Shown here piece after piece: positions 1-6,064 of a DNA stretch of 11,329 nt. Each line of letters opens with the position of its first letter. Positions within the stretch are counted from its first letter, which is position 1. A model generated the notes under the pieces. That model saw nothing but the letters and a program-made list of their open reading frames with translations. It did not search any database and was not told where the DNA came from. The translations under genes and the position numbers were made by a program. This DNA comes from Candidatus Arcticimaribacter sp. (GTDB taxonomy: Bacteria > Bacteroidota > Bacteroidia > Flavobacteriales > Flavobacteriaceae), in the NCBI GenBank assembly GCA_011526335.1, contig WTJB01000144.1, positions 1 to 11,329 on the forward strand. Direction: 5' to 3'.

Positions 1-2
1 TG

Positions 3-1343
3 AAGTTTAAAAAACAATTGAAAAAAGGAGAAACCTATCGTTTTGCTTTGGTGGGTTCTACGCTTTCTTCAGTACAAAACAATGATCCGCATAATGAAGC
101 GGAACGCCTAACGCTTTTTGCAAAATTAGAGGGAATAGAACGTTTGTATAATGGACACCAAAAAGCATGGCAAAAGCTTTGGGAAAGCGATATTGTCATC
201 GAAGGAGACTTGCGCTCCCAACGCGGTGTCCGCTCTGCGCTCTATCATTTATACTCGTTTGCTAGAAAAGGAACAGCCTATTCATTATCGCCTATGGGCC
301 TTTCAGGCTTGGGGTACAACGGACATGTGTTTTGGGATACAGAATTATGGATGTACCCCCCGCTTTTGGTGCTTCAGCCAGAGATTGCCCGATCGCTATT
401 AGAATATCGTTTTGAACGGTTGGCCGCCGCTAAGGAAAATGCTTTTTCTCATGGATATGACGGCGCAATGTTCCCTTGGGAGTCTGCGGAAGACGGATCG
501 GAAGACACCCCGATTTGGGCTTTAACCGGACCTTTTCAGCACCATATTTCCGCTACCATTGGGTGGGCTTTTTGGAAGTATTATGAAGTCACCCAAGACA
601 AAGAATGGTTGACCACTAGAGGCTACCCCGTCCTAGAAGAAATCGCTAAGTTTTGGGCTAGTCGAGTCGAGCGGAATGGCCCAGGACGCTATGAAATCAA
701 TAATGTCATTGGGGCCAACGAATGGGAAGAAAATATCGACAACAACGCCTTTACCAACGGGATGGCAAAAACAGTGCTGGAATATGCCAGTCTGGCCGCA
801 GAAGCGTTAGAAAAAACCCCTCCTGCCGACTGGCGTCATGTGGCTGCTAATATTCCAATTCTTCAGTTTCCTGACGGAACAACTAAAGAAAACGAAACCT
901 ATGCCGGGCAAATCATCAAACAAGCCGATGCAAACTTACTGTCCTACCCGCTTAAAATTGTTACAGAGAAAGAGGCTATATTGCGTGACTTGAACTATTA
1001 CGAGCCACGATACTCTCCTGATGGCCCTGCGATGGGCGGAGCTATTCTTTCTGTACTGGCTGCGCGTTTAGGAAACCCTGAGCGGGCCTTTAAAATGTTT
1101 GAAAAAAGTTACCAACCCAACGAATTGCCCCCCTTTAAAGTCATTGCAGAAACCGCAGGCGGATCGAATCCTTACTTTGCTACGGGTGCCGGCGGAATGC
1201 TACAGGCGGTCCTTTTCGGGCTGGGTGGTCTTGATATCCAAAATGAGGGCGTTATACAACTGCCCACGGAATTGCCAAAAGCCTGGAAATCCCTTACCTT
1301 AAAAGGGGTTGGAAAAGAAAAAGCTACCTTTACCATTAAATAA
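3..1343 (+). CDS. Glycoside hydrolase family 65 protein, 3' part (5' end outside window)
   Basis: The reading frame is open to the left edge, so the gene begins upstream. The 446 residues seen cover the end of the N-terminal domain, the (alpha/alpha)6 catalytic barrel and the small C-terminal sheet; GH65 proteins usually have about 650-800 residues. A TTG at 18 is not a credible start. Counting that codon as residue 1, visible motifs are FWDTE at 105-109 (substrate pocket), GANEWEEN at 232-239 containing the expected general acid Glu235, KQADANLL at 301-308, and VIAETAGG at 375-382. The Glu378 of this last motif lies 143 residues after Glu235, close to the acid/base spacing of GH65 hydrolases such as human PGGHG and a kojibiose hydrolase from Flavobacterium. 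I therefore infer a hydrolase of alpha-glucosides (kojibiose-like or glucosyl-galactose) rather than a phosphorylase. The stop overlaps the next start (TAATG), which suggests translational coupling. Family call firm; substrate uncertain. Confidence 0.9.
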   Translation, partial: KFKKQLKKGETYRFALVGSTLSSVQNNDPHNEAERLTLFAKLEGIERLYNGHQKAWQKLWESDIVIEGDLRSQRGVRSALYHLYSFARKGTAYSLSPMGLSGLGYNGHVFWDTELWMYPPLLVLQPEIARSLLEYRFERLAAAKENAFSHGYDGAMFPWESAEDGSEDTPIWALTGPFQHHISATIGWAFWKYYEVTQDKEWLTTRGYPVLEEIAKFWASRVERNGPGRYEINNVIGANEWEENIDNNAFTNGMAKTVLEYASLAAEALEKTPPADWRHVAANIPILQFPDGTTKENETYAGQIIKQADANLLSYPLKIVTEKEAILRDLNYYEPRYSPDGPAMGGAILSVLAARLGNPERAFKMFEKSYQPNELPPFKVIAETAGGSNPYFATGAGGMLQAVLFGLGGLDIQNEGVIQLPTELPKAWKSLTLKGVGKEKATFTIK

Positions 1344-1996
1344 TGCGAATGAAAAATATAACCCTTGCCCTCTTTTTCTTTCTTCCTTTTTATTGCCTAG
1401 CCCAGGTGTTTGAATATGTGGCAGAGGGAAACATACACCGCATTTTTAAAGACGATCATTATCTGGTCGAAACCGTTTTTTCCCAAGACAATGGCGCATT
1501 TGTATCAACGCGAGGCGGATTTTATTCTTCGAATGGAAAAGCAATCACAGTAGAATTTGAATTTAATTCAGACTATGCTACAGATCGTCTTAAAACAAAG
1601 GTCTATCGTCAAGAAGAGTCTTGGAAGAATGTTAAGGTCGCTGACCAAGATTTGGGTGGAAAGTGGCTTATGGCAGGACGTGTAAAACCCGAAGGAGAAC
1701 AACGTCGCGACCTTAATCGTTCCCGAAAAACGATGAAGTTTTTATTGGATGGATACTTTCAATGGACGGCTTTTGATACCGCCTCTATGGCATTCAAAGG
1801 TTGCGGTGGGGGCACATATACGGCGCAAAACGGAAAGTATGTAGAAACCCTTCAATACTTCTCTAGAGACGATAGCAAAGTAGGCAAGATTTTGCCCTTT
1901 GACTACCGTTTAAAAGAGGACGATTGGTACCATAAAGGTTTCAATAGCAAAGGAGGGCCGATGCACGAAATTTGGCATAAAAGAAGCCTTAAGTAG
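1343..1996 (+). CDS. Secreted lipocalin-like protein, function unknown
   Basis: This 217-residue protein has a clear Sec signal peptide: basic MRMKN, a hydrophobic stretch at residues 6-19, and likely cleavage after CLA before Gln21. There is no lipobox, so it is probably periplasmic or secreted. The mature part is rich in aromatic residues and alternating beta strands. Its second half begins with LGGKWLMAGR (residues 104-113), like the first strand of lipocalin-type barrels, and ends with WYHKGFNSKGG and EIWHKR. It resembles proteins annotated in Flavobacteria only as 'membrane or secreted protein'; that likeness is from memory and no function is known to me. The ATG overlaps the last base of the GH65 stop codon, so the two genes are probably co-translated. 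An ATG at 1349 would give a signal peptide equally good in form. The 3' end is 1 base from the convergent gene's stop. Confidence 0.85.
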   Translation: MRMKNITLALFFFLPFYCLAQVFEYVAEGNIHRIFKDDHYLVETVFSQDNGAFVSTRGGFYSSNGKAITVEFEFNSDYATDRLKTKVYRQEESWKNVKVADQDLGGKWLMAGRVKPEGEQRRDLNRSRKTMKFLLDGYFQWTAFDTASMAFKGCGGGTYTAQNGKYVETLQYFSRDDSKVGKILPFDYRLKEDDWYHKGFNSKGGPMHEIWHKRSLK

Positions 1997-1997
1997 T

Positions 1998-2702
1998 TTA
2001 TTCTACCAAAACATCGGTGCCTAAATAGCGGTCGTCACCATTGGTATACCAGGCCCGAACCTTAGGCATTTTGATGCCTTGTACTACGGCTTCCTCAGAA
2101 AGCAGAATGTATTCTCCGTCGTTCTTTGCCTCGTCGTGATAAAATTGATAGTGACGCAATCGATAGTCTTTTTTATCAAAGTAAAAATACCACGTGTCTT
2201 TCCCTACCGTTTCATCATAACGTACTTTAATGCACCAAAACTCTTCTCCCTTCAGACTTTTGTTATACACTTTAGGATCCATCTTTGTCCCAGTGTCTTT
2301 TAACTTCATGGGCAATCCATAGAGATAAACATAGTAGTTGCGCATTTTTGTGGTTCGCGCACAATTTAACCCATATTGTTTTGCCACATCCTCTGAAAAA
2401 ATCGCACTATCATTATACCAATGGGTACACTGCTCTTTCTCCATTAGTGCGGTAGTGCTGACACCGTCTCGTATTACCGTTGATTTAAACCGTTGTTTAG
2501 GGAAGTCCAATTCTAAAACAGTCGTACGTTTCGGTCGGTTGGGTGTTTCCATTTCTACCGTAAACTGTGCTTGTAGGCTGGCCCATTTTCCGTTGGGATC
2601 ATGATAGCCGATGCTCCGCTCAAGCAAAGCTTCTGCTGTAAAGTCTTGTGTCCAACCCAAAAGGAAAGAACATAAACAAAGTAGTAAAGGGAATGGCTTC
2701 AT
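1998..2702 (-). CDS. Secreted DUF6503-like protein
   Basis: A 234-residue protein starting with a hydrophobic signal peptide (residues 1-18, MKPFPLLLCLCS..., probable cleavage near Thr18-Gln19). Recognisable stretches include YHDPNGKWASL (33-43), METPNRP (51-57), YLYGLPMKLKDTGT (126-139), DTWYFYFDK (169-177), GEYILLSEE (196-204), GIKMPKVRAWY (209-219) and a final YLGTDVL. Together these match, from memory, the DUF6503 family common in Flavobacteriia. Its many beta strands suggest a LolA/LppX-like half-barrel that might hold a hydrophobic ligand; this is inference. Two Cys in the signal region lack a lipobox context, so a lipoprotein is not supported. It is the second gene of a unit with the M20D amidohydrolase, 3 bases downstream of that stop codon, and is probably read from the same promoter. 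Function unknown. Confidence 0.85.
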   Translation of the reverse strand: MKPFPLLLCLCSFLLGWTQDFTAEALLERSIGYHDPNGKWASLQAQFTVEMETPNRPKRTTVLELDFPKQRFKSTVIRDGVSTTALMEKEQCTHWYNDSAIFSEDVAKQYGLNCARTTKMRNYYVYLYGLPMKLKDTGTKMDPKVYNKSLKGEEFWCIKVRYDETVGKDTWYFYFDKKDYRLRHYQFYHDEAKNDGEYILLSEEAVVQGIKMPKVRAWYTNGDDRYLGTDVLVE

Positions 2703-2705
2703 CTT

Positions 2706-4124
2706 TTAATTGCGATAATTTAAGGCGGGTTCGCGATCGCCCAATAAAGGAATATACTGAAAGTCTTTGCCTCTAATTTCGACAAATTCTTCTTGCACTT
2801 CTTTGATAAAAGCAGGATCATCCAACAACTGCATTCCGGTAAGCGCAAGGGCTTTTGCTGCAATCATCATCCCTTTGGCACCTAAAGACGTCCCTCCAGC
2901 CGCAACGGCTTGCCAGGAGTGAGCGGGTGTTCCGGGAACCCAAGTAGCCGCGCGTAAACCTGCAGTGGGTACAGTATAACTGACGTCTCCTACATCGGTA
3001 GATCCTCCTGATTTTGATCCTAGGGTATACGGCTCCACTGTTTTTACATAATTTAGGTCCAAGGGTTTGCCTAAAGATTTTGCAATGTCTTTTGCAAAAC
3101 GCATCTCTTCATCGTTGTATTCGTAGCCCCCAATCTTGGTAAAATTGGCATGCACTCTTTTTTGTAAAGTAGGCACATAAAGTAAATCATGTGTCCCTCC
3201 GATCATTTCATAATCCATCGTGGTTCCCGTTCCTAGGGCGGCTCCTTCGGCGGCTTTTACGATACGATCAAATAATTTGATTACCTCATCGCGTTTTGGG
3301 TGGCGTGAATAATAATACACCTCTGCAAAATCAGGAACGACATTTGGGGCTTCCCCTCCACGGGTAATGACGTAGTGAATTCGAGCAGAAGTATCCATAT
3401 GCTCGCGCATCAGGTTGGTCATGTAATTGAGTGCTTCTACGGCGTCTAAAGCCGAACGCCCTTCTTCCGGCGCGCCGGCAGCATGAGCGGAGCGCCCATA
3501 AAAACGAAACTTCGCTGATTTGTTGGCCAAGGCTGGACGCGGATTGGCCGAGTTACCACTTCCCGCATGCCAATGCAATGCGATATCGACATCATTAAAT
3601 AATCCTGCACGGGTCATGTATACTTTTCCCGATCCGCCTTCTTCTGCTGGACATCCATAAAAACGAATGGTCCCTTTTATGTTGTTTTTTTCTACATACT
3701 CTTTTAAACTTATGGCTGCAGCTGCAGAAGCGGTTCCAAATAGGTGATGCCCACAAGCATGACCTGCGCGTTTTCCTGCCGATTCTTTGTAAGGCACAGC
3801 CTTTTGGGATAGGCCCGGAAGAGCGTCGTACTCGCCCAATATCGCAATGACAGGGCCATCGTTGTTATACTCCGCCACAAAAGCTGTAGGAATACCCGCA
3901 ACCCCCTTTTTGATGGTAAACCCTTCTTTGGCTAGGGTTTTTTGTAGGAGTGCACTGCTTTGTTCTTCTTGATAGCCCATTTCGGCATAGTTCCATATGG
4001 CTAAAGCGATTTGGGAATACTGATTGCTTTTTTGGTCTATCGATTTTAAATGGTCTAGATGGTTTTCTTGAGCAAACAACCCTAAACTGCAAAACATGAC
4101 TAAAAGTATAAACAGATTTTTCAT
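2706..4124 (-). CDS. Exported M20D-family amidohydrolase (AbgB-like)
   Basis: A 472-residue zinc- or manganese-type amidohydrolase of peptidase family M20, subfamily D, related to aminobenzoyl-glutamate hydrolase subunit B and amino-acid N-acyl amidohydrolases. It should cleave an amide bond next to a carboxylate. The start is the ATG at 4124, giving MKNLFILLVMFCSLGLFAQ, a textbook signal peptide; a TTG 14 codons upstream would spoil it. Metal and catalytic motifs are intact: GHACGHH (121-127), CPAEEGG (158-164, catalytic and metal Glu), LHWHAG (183-188) and the C-terminal AHSW (401-404). The dimerisation/lid domain follows GRSAHAAGAPEEGRSALDA (210-228). The signal peptide places it in the periplasm, unlike cytoplasmic AbgB. 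A DUF6503-like gene follows after 3 bases. The substrate (N-acyl amino acid, dipeptide or p-aminobenzoyl-glutamate) cannot be read from sequence. Confidence 0.92.
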   Translation of the reverse strand: MKNLFILLVMFCSLGLFAQENHLDHLKSIDQKSNQYSQIALAIWNYAEMGYQEEQSSALLQKTLAKEGFTIKKGVAGIPTAFVAEYNNDGPVIAILGEYDALPGLSQKAVPYKESAGKRAGHACGHHLFGTASAAAAISLKEYVEKNNIKGTIRFYGCPAEEGGSGKVYMTRAGLFNDVDIALHWHAGSGNSANPRPALANKSAKFRFYGRSAHAAGAPEEGRSALDAVEALNYMTNLMREHMDTSARIHYVITRGGEAPNVVPDFAEVYYYSRHPKRDEVIKLFDRIVKAAEGAALGTGTTMDYEMIGGTHDLLYVPTLQKRVHANFTKIGGYEYNDEEMRFAKDIAKSLGKPLDLNYVKTVEPYTLGSKSGGSTDVGDVSYTVPTAGLRAATWVPGTPAHSWQAVAAGGTSLGAKGMMIAAKALALTGMQLLDDPAFIKEVQEEFVEIRGKDFQYIPLLGDREPALNYRN

Positions 4125-4138
4125 GGTATAAATTTTTT

Positions 4139-4167
4139 GAAATGTACTGTTTTTTTGTGAAATCAAA
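4139..4167 (-). promoter_or_regulatory. Possible Bacteroidota-type promoter for the M20D operon
   Basis: Read on the minus strand, TTTG (4167-4164) is followed after 17 bases by TACATTTC (4146-4139), one mismatch from the TAnnTTTG -7 element used by the Bacteroidota primary sigma factor. It would start transcription about 9 bases before the ATG at 4124, so the leader would be very short. The match sits in an AT-rich stretch, so chance is possible. Confidence 0.35.
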
Positions 4168-4170
4168 TTC

Positions 4171-4203
4171 TTGATTTTATTCGGAAAAAAGTCGCTATTT
4201 TCG
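4171..4203 (+). promoter_or_regulatory. Possible Bacteroidota-type promoter for the globin/pentapeptide gene
   Basis: TTG (4171-4173) and TATTTTCG (4196-4203) are separated by 22 bases. The second element has one mismatch to TAnnTTTG. A transcript starting near 4210 would have a leader of about 34 bases before the ATG at 4244, a normal distance. It lies back to back with the putative promoter of the divergent amidohydrolase operon, so one regulator bound here could affect both. No inverted-repeat operator stands out. Confidence 0.4.
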
Positions 4204-4243
4204 TTAAGAGACCAAAAGACTTTATTTATAGAAATTACAGCGG

Positions 4244-5977
4244 ATGCAAGCAGAGGACCAAAGAATCAAACATGTAGAAGAAAGTTTTAACCTCCTCAGA
4301 AAAAGTAAACGTGGGTTTACCGATGCTTTTTATGAACATTTGTTTGCGGAAGCCCCCGAAATTACCCCTCTTTTTAAAAATACTTCTATGGAGGTTCAGA
4401 GCGAAAAGCTCTATGAATCTTTGATCCTTTTGGTGGAAAACCTCCGCAACCCAGAACTGTTGGCCAGTGTGCTAAAACCTTTAGGGAAAGCTCATGTAGG
4501 GTATGGTGTAAACACAAGCCATTATCCCATTATTGGAAAATGTTTGCTAGACACCCTAGAAAAATACCTAAACGACGCTTGGACGCCTGAGGTAAAAAAG
4601 GCTTGGGAAGAAACCTTAAATGCAGTAGTAAGCCTAATGTTGGAAGGCGCTGGAACGCCATTGCCGCCGACAGAAATGAGCAAAGAAGAGCCGCCTGTTC
4701 TAAATAAAAACGTAGATGTTCATGCCCTTGTCGAAGATAGTTTTACCCATATTCGGAAACACAAAGAAAAGTTTGCCGAACGGTTTTATGCACTCTTGTT
4801 TGAAGAATCTCCCCAGCTAAAACCCTTGTTTAAAGAAACCAATATCCATCGGCAATCCGAAAAGCTATATGAGTCTTTGGTTCTTTTGGTAGAAAATATT
4901 CGCAATCCCGAAGTCTTGCAAAGTGTTCTGGGTCCTTTAGGCCAAAACCATAAAGCCTATGGGGCTATAGAACAACATTACCCCTTTGTAGGGGCCGCCC
5001 TTCTAAAAGCCTTAGAGGAATATATCGGCGATGACTGGACCAAAGAAGTCGCTCAAGCTTGGACCGACACCTACGGGGCTGTGATGGAAATGATGCTGGC
5101 CGGAACAGAAAACAGCTCGGTAAACGAGGTCGAAAGCATCCATGAAGAAGAACTTTCTGAAAAGAAAGAAGAAATCTCTAGAAGAAAAAAAAGATCACGC
5201 CTTACCTATATCCAAAAACAAAAGCTTCGAGCAAAGAAAACGCTATTAACGCTTTTTGCCCGATGGTTTTGGAAAAGCCCTAAATGGGTCATCGGGCTTT
5301 TGGCTTCGCTGTTTTTCTTTGTTTTAGTCCTCATTGCCCAGTACGTTCCTGGACTACAAGTTGTTCTAGACGCCCTAGAACCTTTGAGTATTTTTCTAGC
5401 GGTATTGTTGATTGTAAAAGAATCTCCAGAGCGAAAAAGACAATTCCACTACCAAGCCTGGTCTATTATTGATGGCGCTACGGGAATCGAAAATAGTCGC
5501 GCCCGTATCATTGCCCTTGAAGACCTTTGCGACGATGGGGTTTCATTAACCGATTTGGACCTAAACGAAGCCCGCTTGCAAGAAATTGAATTGAACGGGG
5601 CTGACCTTTCTCGGGTCAATTTTCACAAAGCACAGCTAAACGATGCAGAGATGTACTATGTCAATATGGATCACGCCAACCTCAGTGAGGCCAATGCCCC
5701 TGGAATTGTACTGTATCGTTCGAACTTAAGTTTTTCCAATTTTAAAAAAGGGAATTTTAGTAGTGCCAATCTTAGCAAAGCCAATCTTATGTTTGCCGAT
5801 CTCAGTGAAGGAAACTTTAGTGGGGTAAACTTTAGAGGAGCCCAAATGAAAGGCGCCCATTTTGAAGGGGCTTATATGAGTGGCGCAGACCTGAGGGGAG
5901 CGGAAGTTATTTTAGAAGATTTGGAAAAGGCCTACCTGGTCAATACCATCTTACCCGACGGCACACTACACAAATAG
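4244..5977 (+). CDS. Tandem-globin, membrane-anchored pentapeptide-repeat protein
   Basis: A 577-residue multidomain protein. Residues 8-134 and 160-286 are two globin domains of the flavohemoglobin/single-domain globin type. Each keeps the heme pocket: TyrB10 (30, 182), PheCD1 (44, 196), GlnE7 (52, 204) and proximal HisF8 (84, 236). Residues 290-345 are charged and probably helical, with a strongly basic stretch (SRRKKRSR and KQKLRAKK). Two membrane helices follow at about 347-366 and 376-392, forming a hairpin that leaves both ends in the cytoplasm by the positive-inside rule. Residues 395-432 (FHYQAWSIID, RIIALEDLCDDG) look like the cap seen before pentapeptide repeats in cyanobacterial membrane proteins. 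Residues 433-555 are pentapeptide repeats, A(D/N)Lxx-like, predicting a right-handed beta-helix. There is no reductase domain, so it cannot by itself work as a complete NO dioxygenase. A heme-based O2/NO sensor or store at the membrane is inferred. It appears monocistronic. Confidence 0.9.
   Translation: MQAEDQRIKHVEESFNLLRKSKRGFTDAFYEHLFAEAPEITPLFKNTSMEVQSEKLYESLILLVENLRNPELLASVLKPLGKAHVGYGVNTSHYPIIGKCLLDTLEKYLNDAWTPEVKKAWEETLNAVVSLMLEGAGTPLPPTEMSKEEPPVLNKNVDVHALVEDSFTHIRKHKEKFAERFYALLFEESPQLKPLFKETNIHRQSEKLYESLVLLVENIRNPEVLQSVLGPLGQNHKAYGAIEQHYPFVGAALLKALEEYIGDDWTKEVAQAWTDTYGAVMEMMLAGTENSSVNEVESIHEEELSEKKEEISRRKKRSRLTYIQKQKLRAKKTLLTLFARWFWKSPKWVIGLLASLFFFVLVLIAQYVPGLQVVLDALEPLSIFLAVLLIVKESPERKRQFHYQAWSIIDGATGIENSRARIIALEDLCDDGVSLTDLDLNEARLQEIELNGADLSRVNFHKAQLNDAEMYYVNMDHANLSEANAPGIVLYRSNLSFSNFKKGNFSSANLSKANLMFADLSEGNFSGVNFRGAQMKGAHFEGAYMSGADLRGAEVILEDLEKAYLVNTILPDGTLHK
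4265..5101 (+). repeat. Internal duplication: two globin-domain coding repeats, period 456 bases
   Basis: The segments 4265-4645 and 4721-5101 encode the two globin domains of the same protein. Aligned without any gap they share roughly half of their residues by eye, with long matching runs such as QSEKLYESL and (L/I)RNPE. Every heme-pocket residue pair is exactly 152 codons apart. This points to a tandem duplication within the gene. DNA similarity is clear in places (around 4402-4460 against 4858-4916), but third-position changes are many, so the event is not recent. Confidence 0.85.
5540..5908 (+). other. Pentapeptide-repeat region (beta-helix) of the globin fusion protein
   Basis: About 24 consecutive five-residue units with a central Leu, Phe or Met and a small residue (Ala, Ser, Gly, Val) two positions before it, for example NGADLSRVNF, SSANLSKANLMFADL and SGADLRGAEV. 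This predicts a quadrilateral right-handed beta-helix of about six coils. The register weakens around residues 463-490 (NDAEMYYVNM, APGIVLYRSN), which may be an irregular face or a binding surface. The domain directly follows the membrane hairpin and its linker. Confidence 0.85.
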
Positions 5978-6064
5978 CGCGTATCATCTTTGTGATCTTT
6001 TGTGGTCATAGCCTCCTGCGTTTTGCTAAGGGCTTGTTGCCTTGCTATAACAACTTTGGAGATG
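5978..6064. other. Short convergent intergenic region without a strong terminator
   Basis: This 87-base gap lies between the stop of the globin/pentapeptide gene and the stop of the sugar-porter gene. The only fold followed by T residues on the plus strand is a 4-base stem, ATCA/TGAT (5983-5996), followed by CTTTT. A second weak pairing, AAGGGC against GCCTT, lies near 6027-6043. Neither is convincing, so where transcription ends here is unclear. Confidence 0.4.

Noticed and set aside
18..20. TTG as start codon of the GH65 gene
   Set aside because: The frame is open upstream to base 3, and the visible protein lacks most of the N-terminal domain of GH65 enzymes, so the gene is cut by the window edge.
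151..402. 83-codon frame inside the GH65 gene
   Set aside because: It is an alternative frame of the conserved catalytic region containing FWDTE; no independent evidence of coding.
4125..4166. N-terminal extension of the amidohydrolase from a TTG at 4166
   Set aside because: It adds 14 polar residues before a complete signal peptide that starts at the ATG at 4124, and it would cover the candidate promoter.
4244..5101. Reading the globin pair as a flavohemoglobin NO dioxygenase
   Set aside because: The ferredoxin-reductase-like FAD and NAD domains that follow the globin in Hmp are absent; the C-terminal part is membrane helices and pentapeptide repeats.
5983..6000. Possible terminator after the globin/pentapeptide gene
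   Set aside because: The stem has only four base pairs, AT-rich, followed by a short T run; too weak to call.
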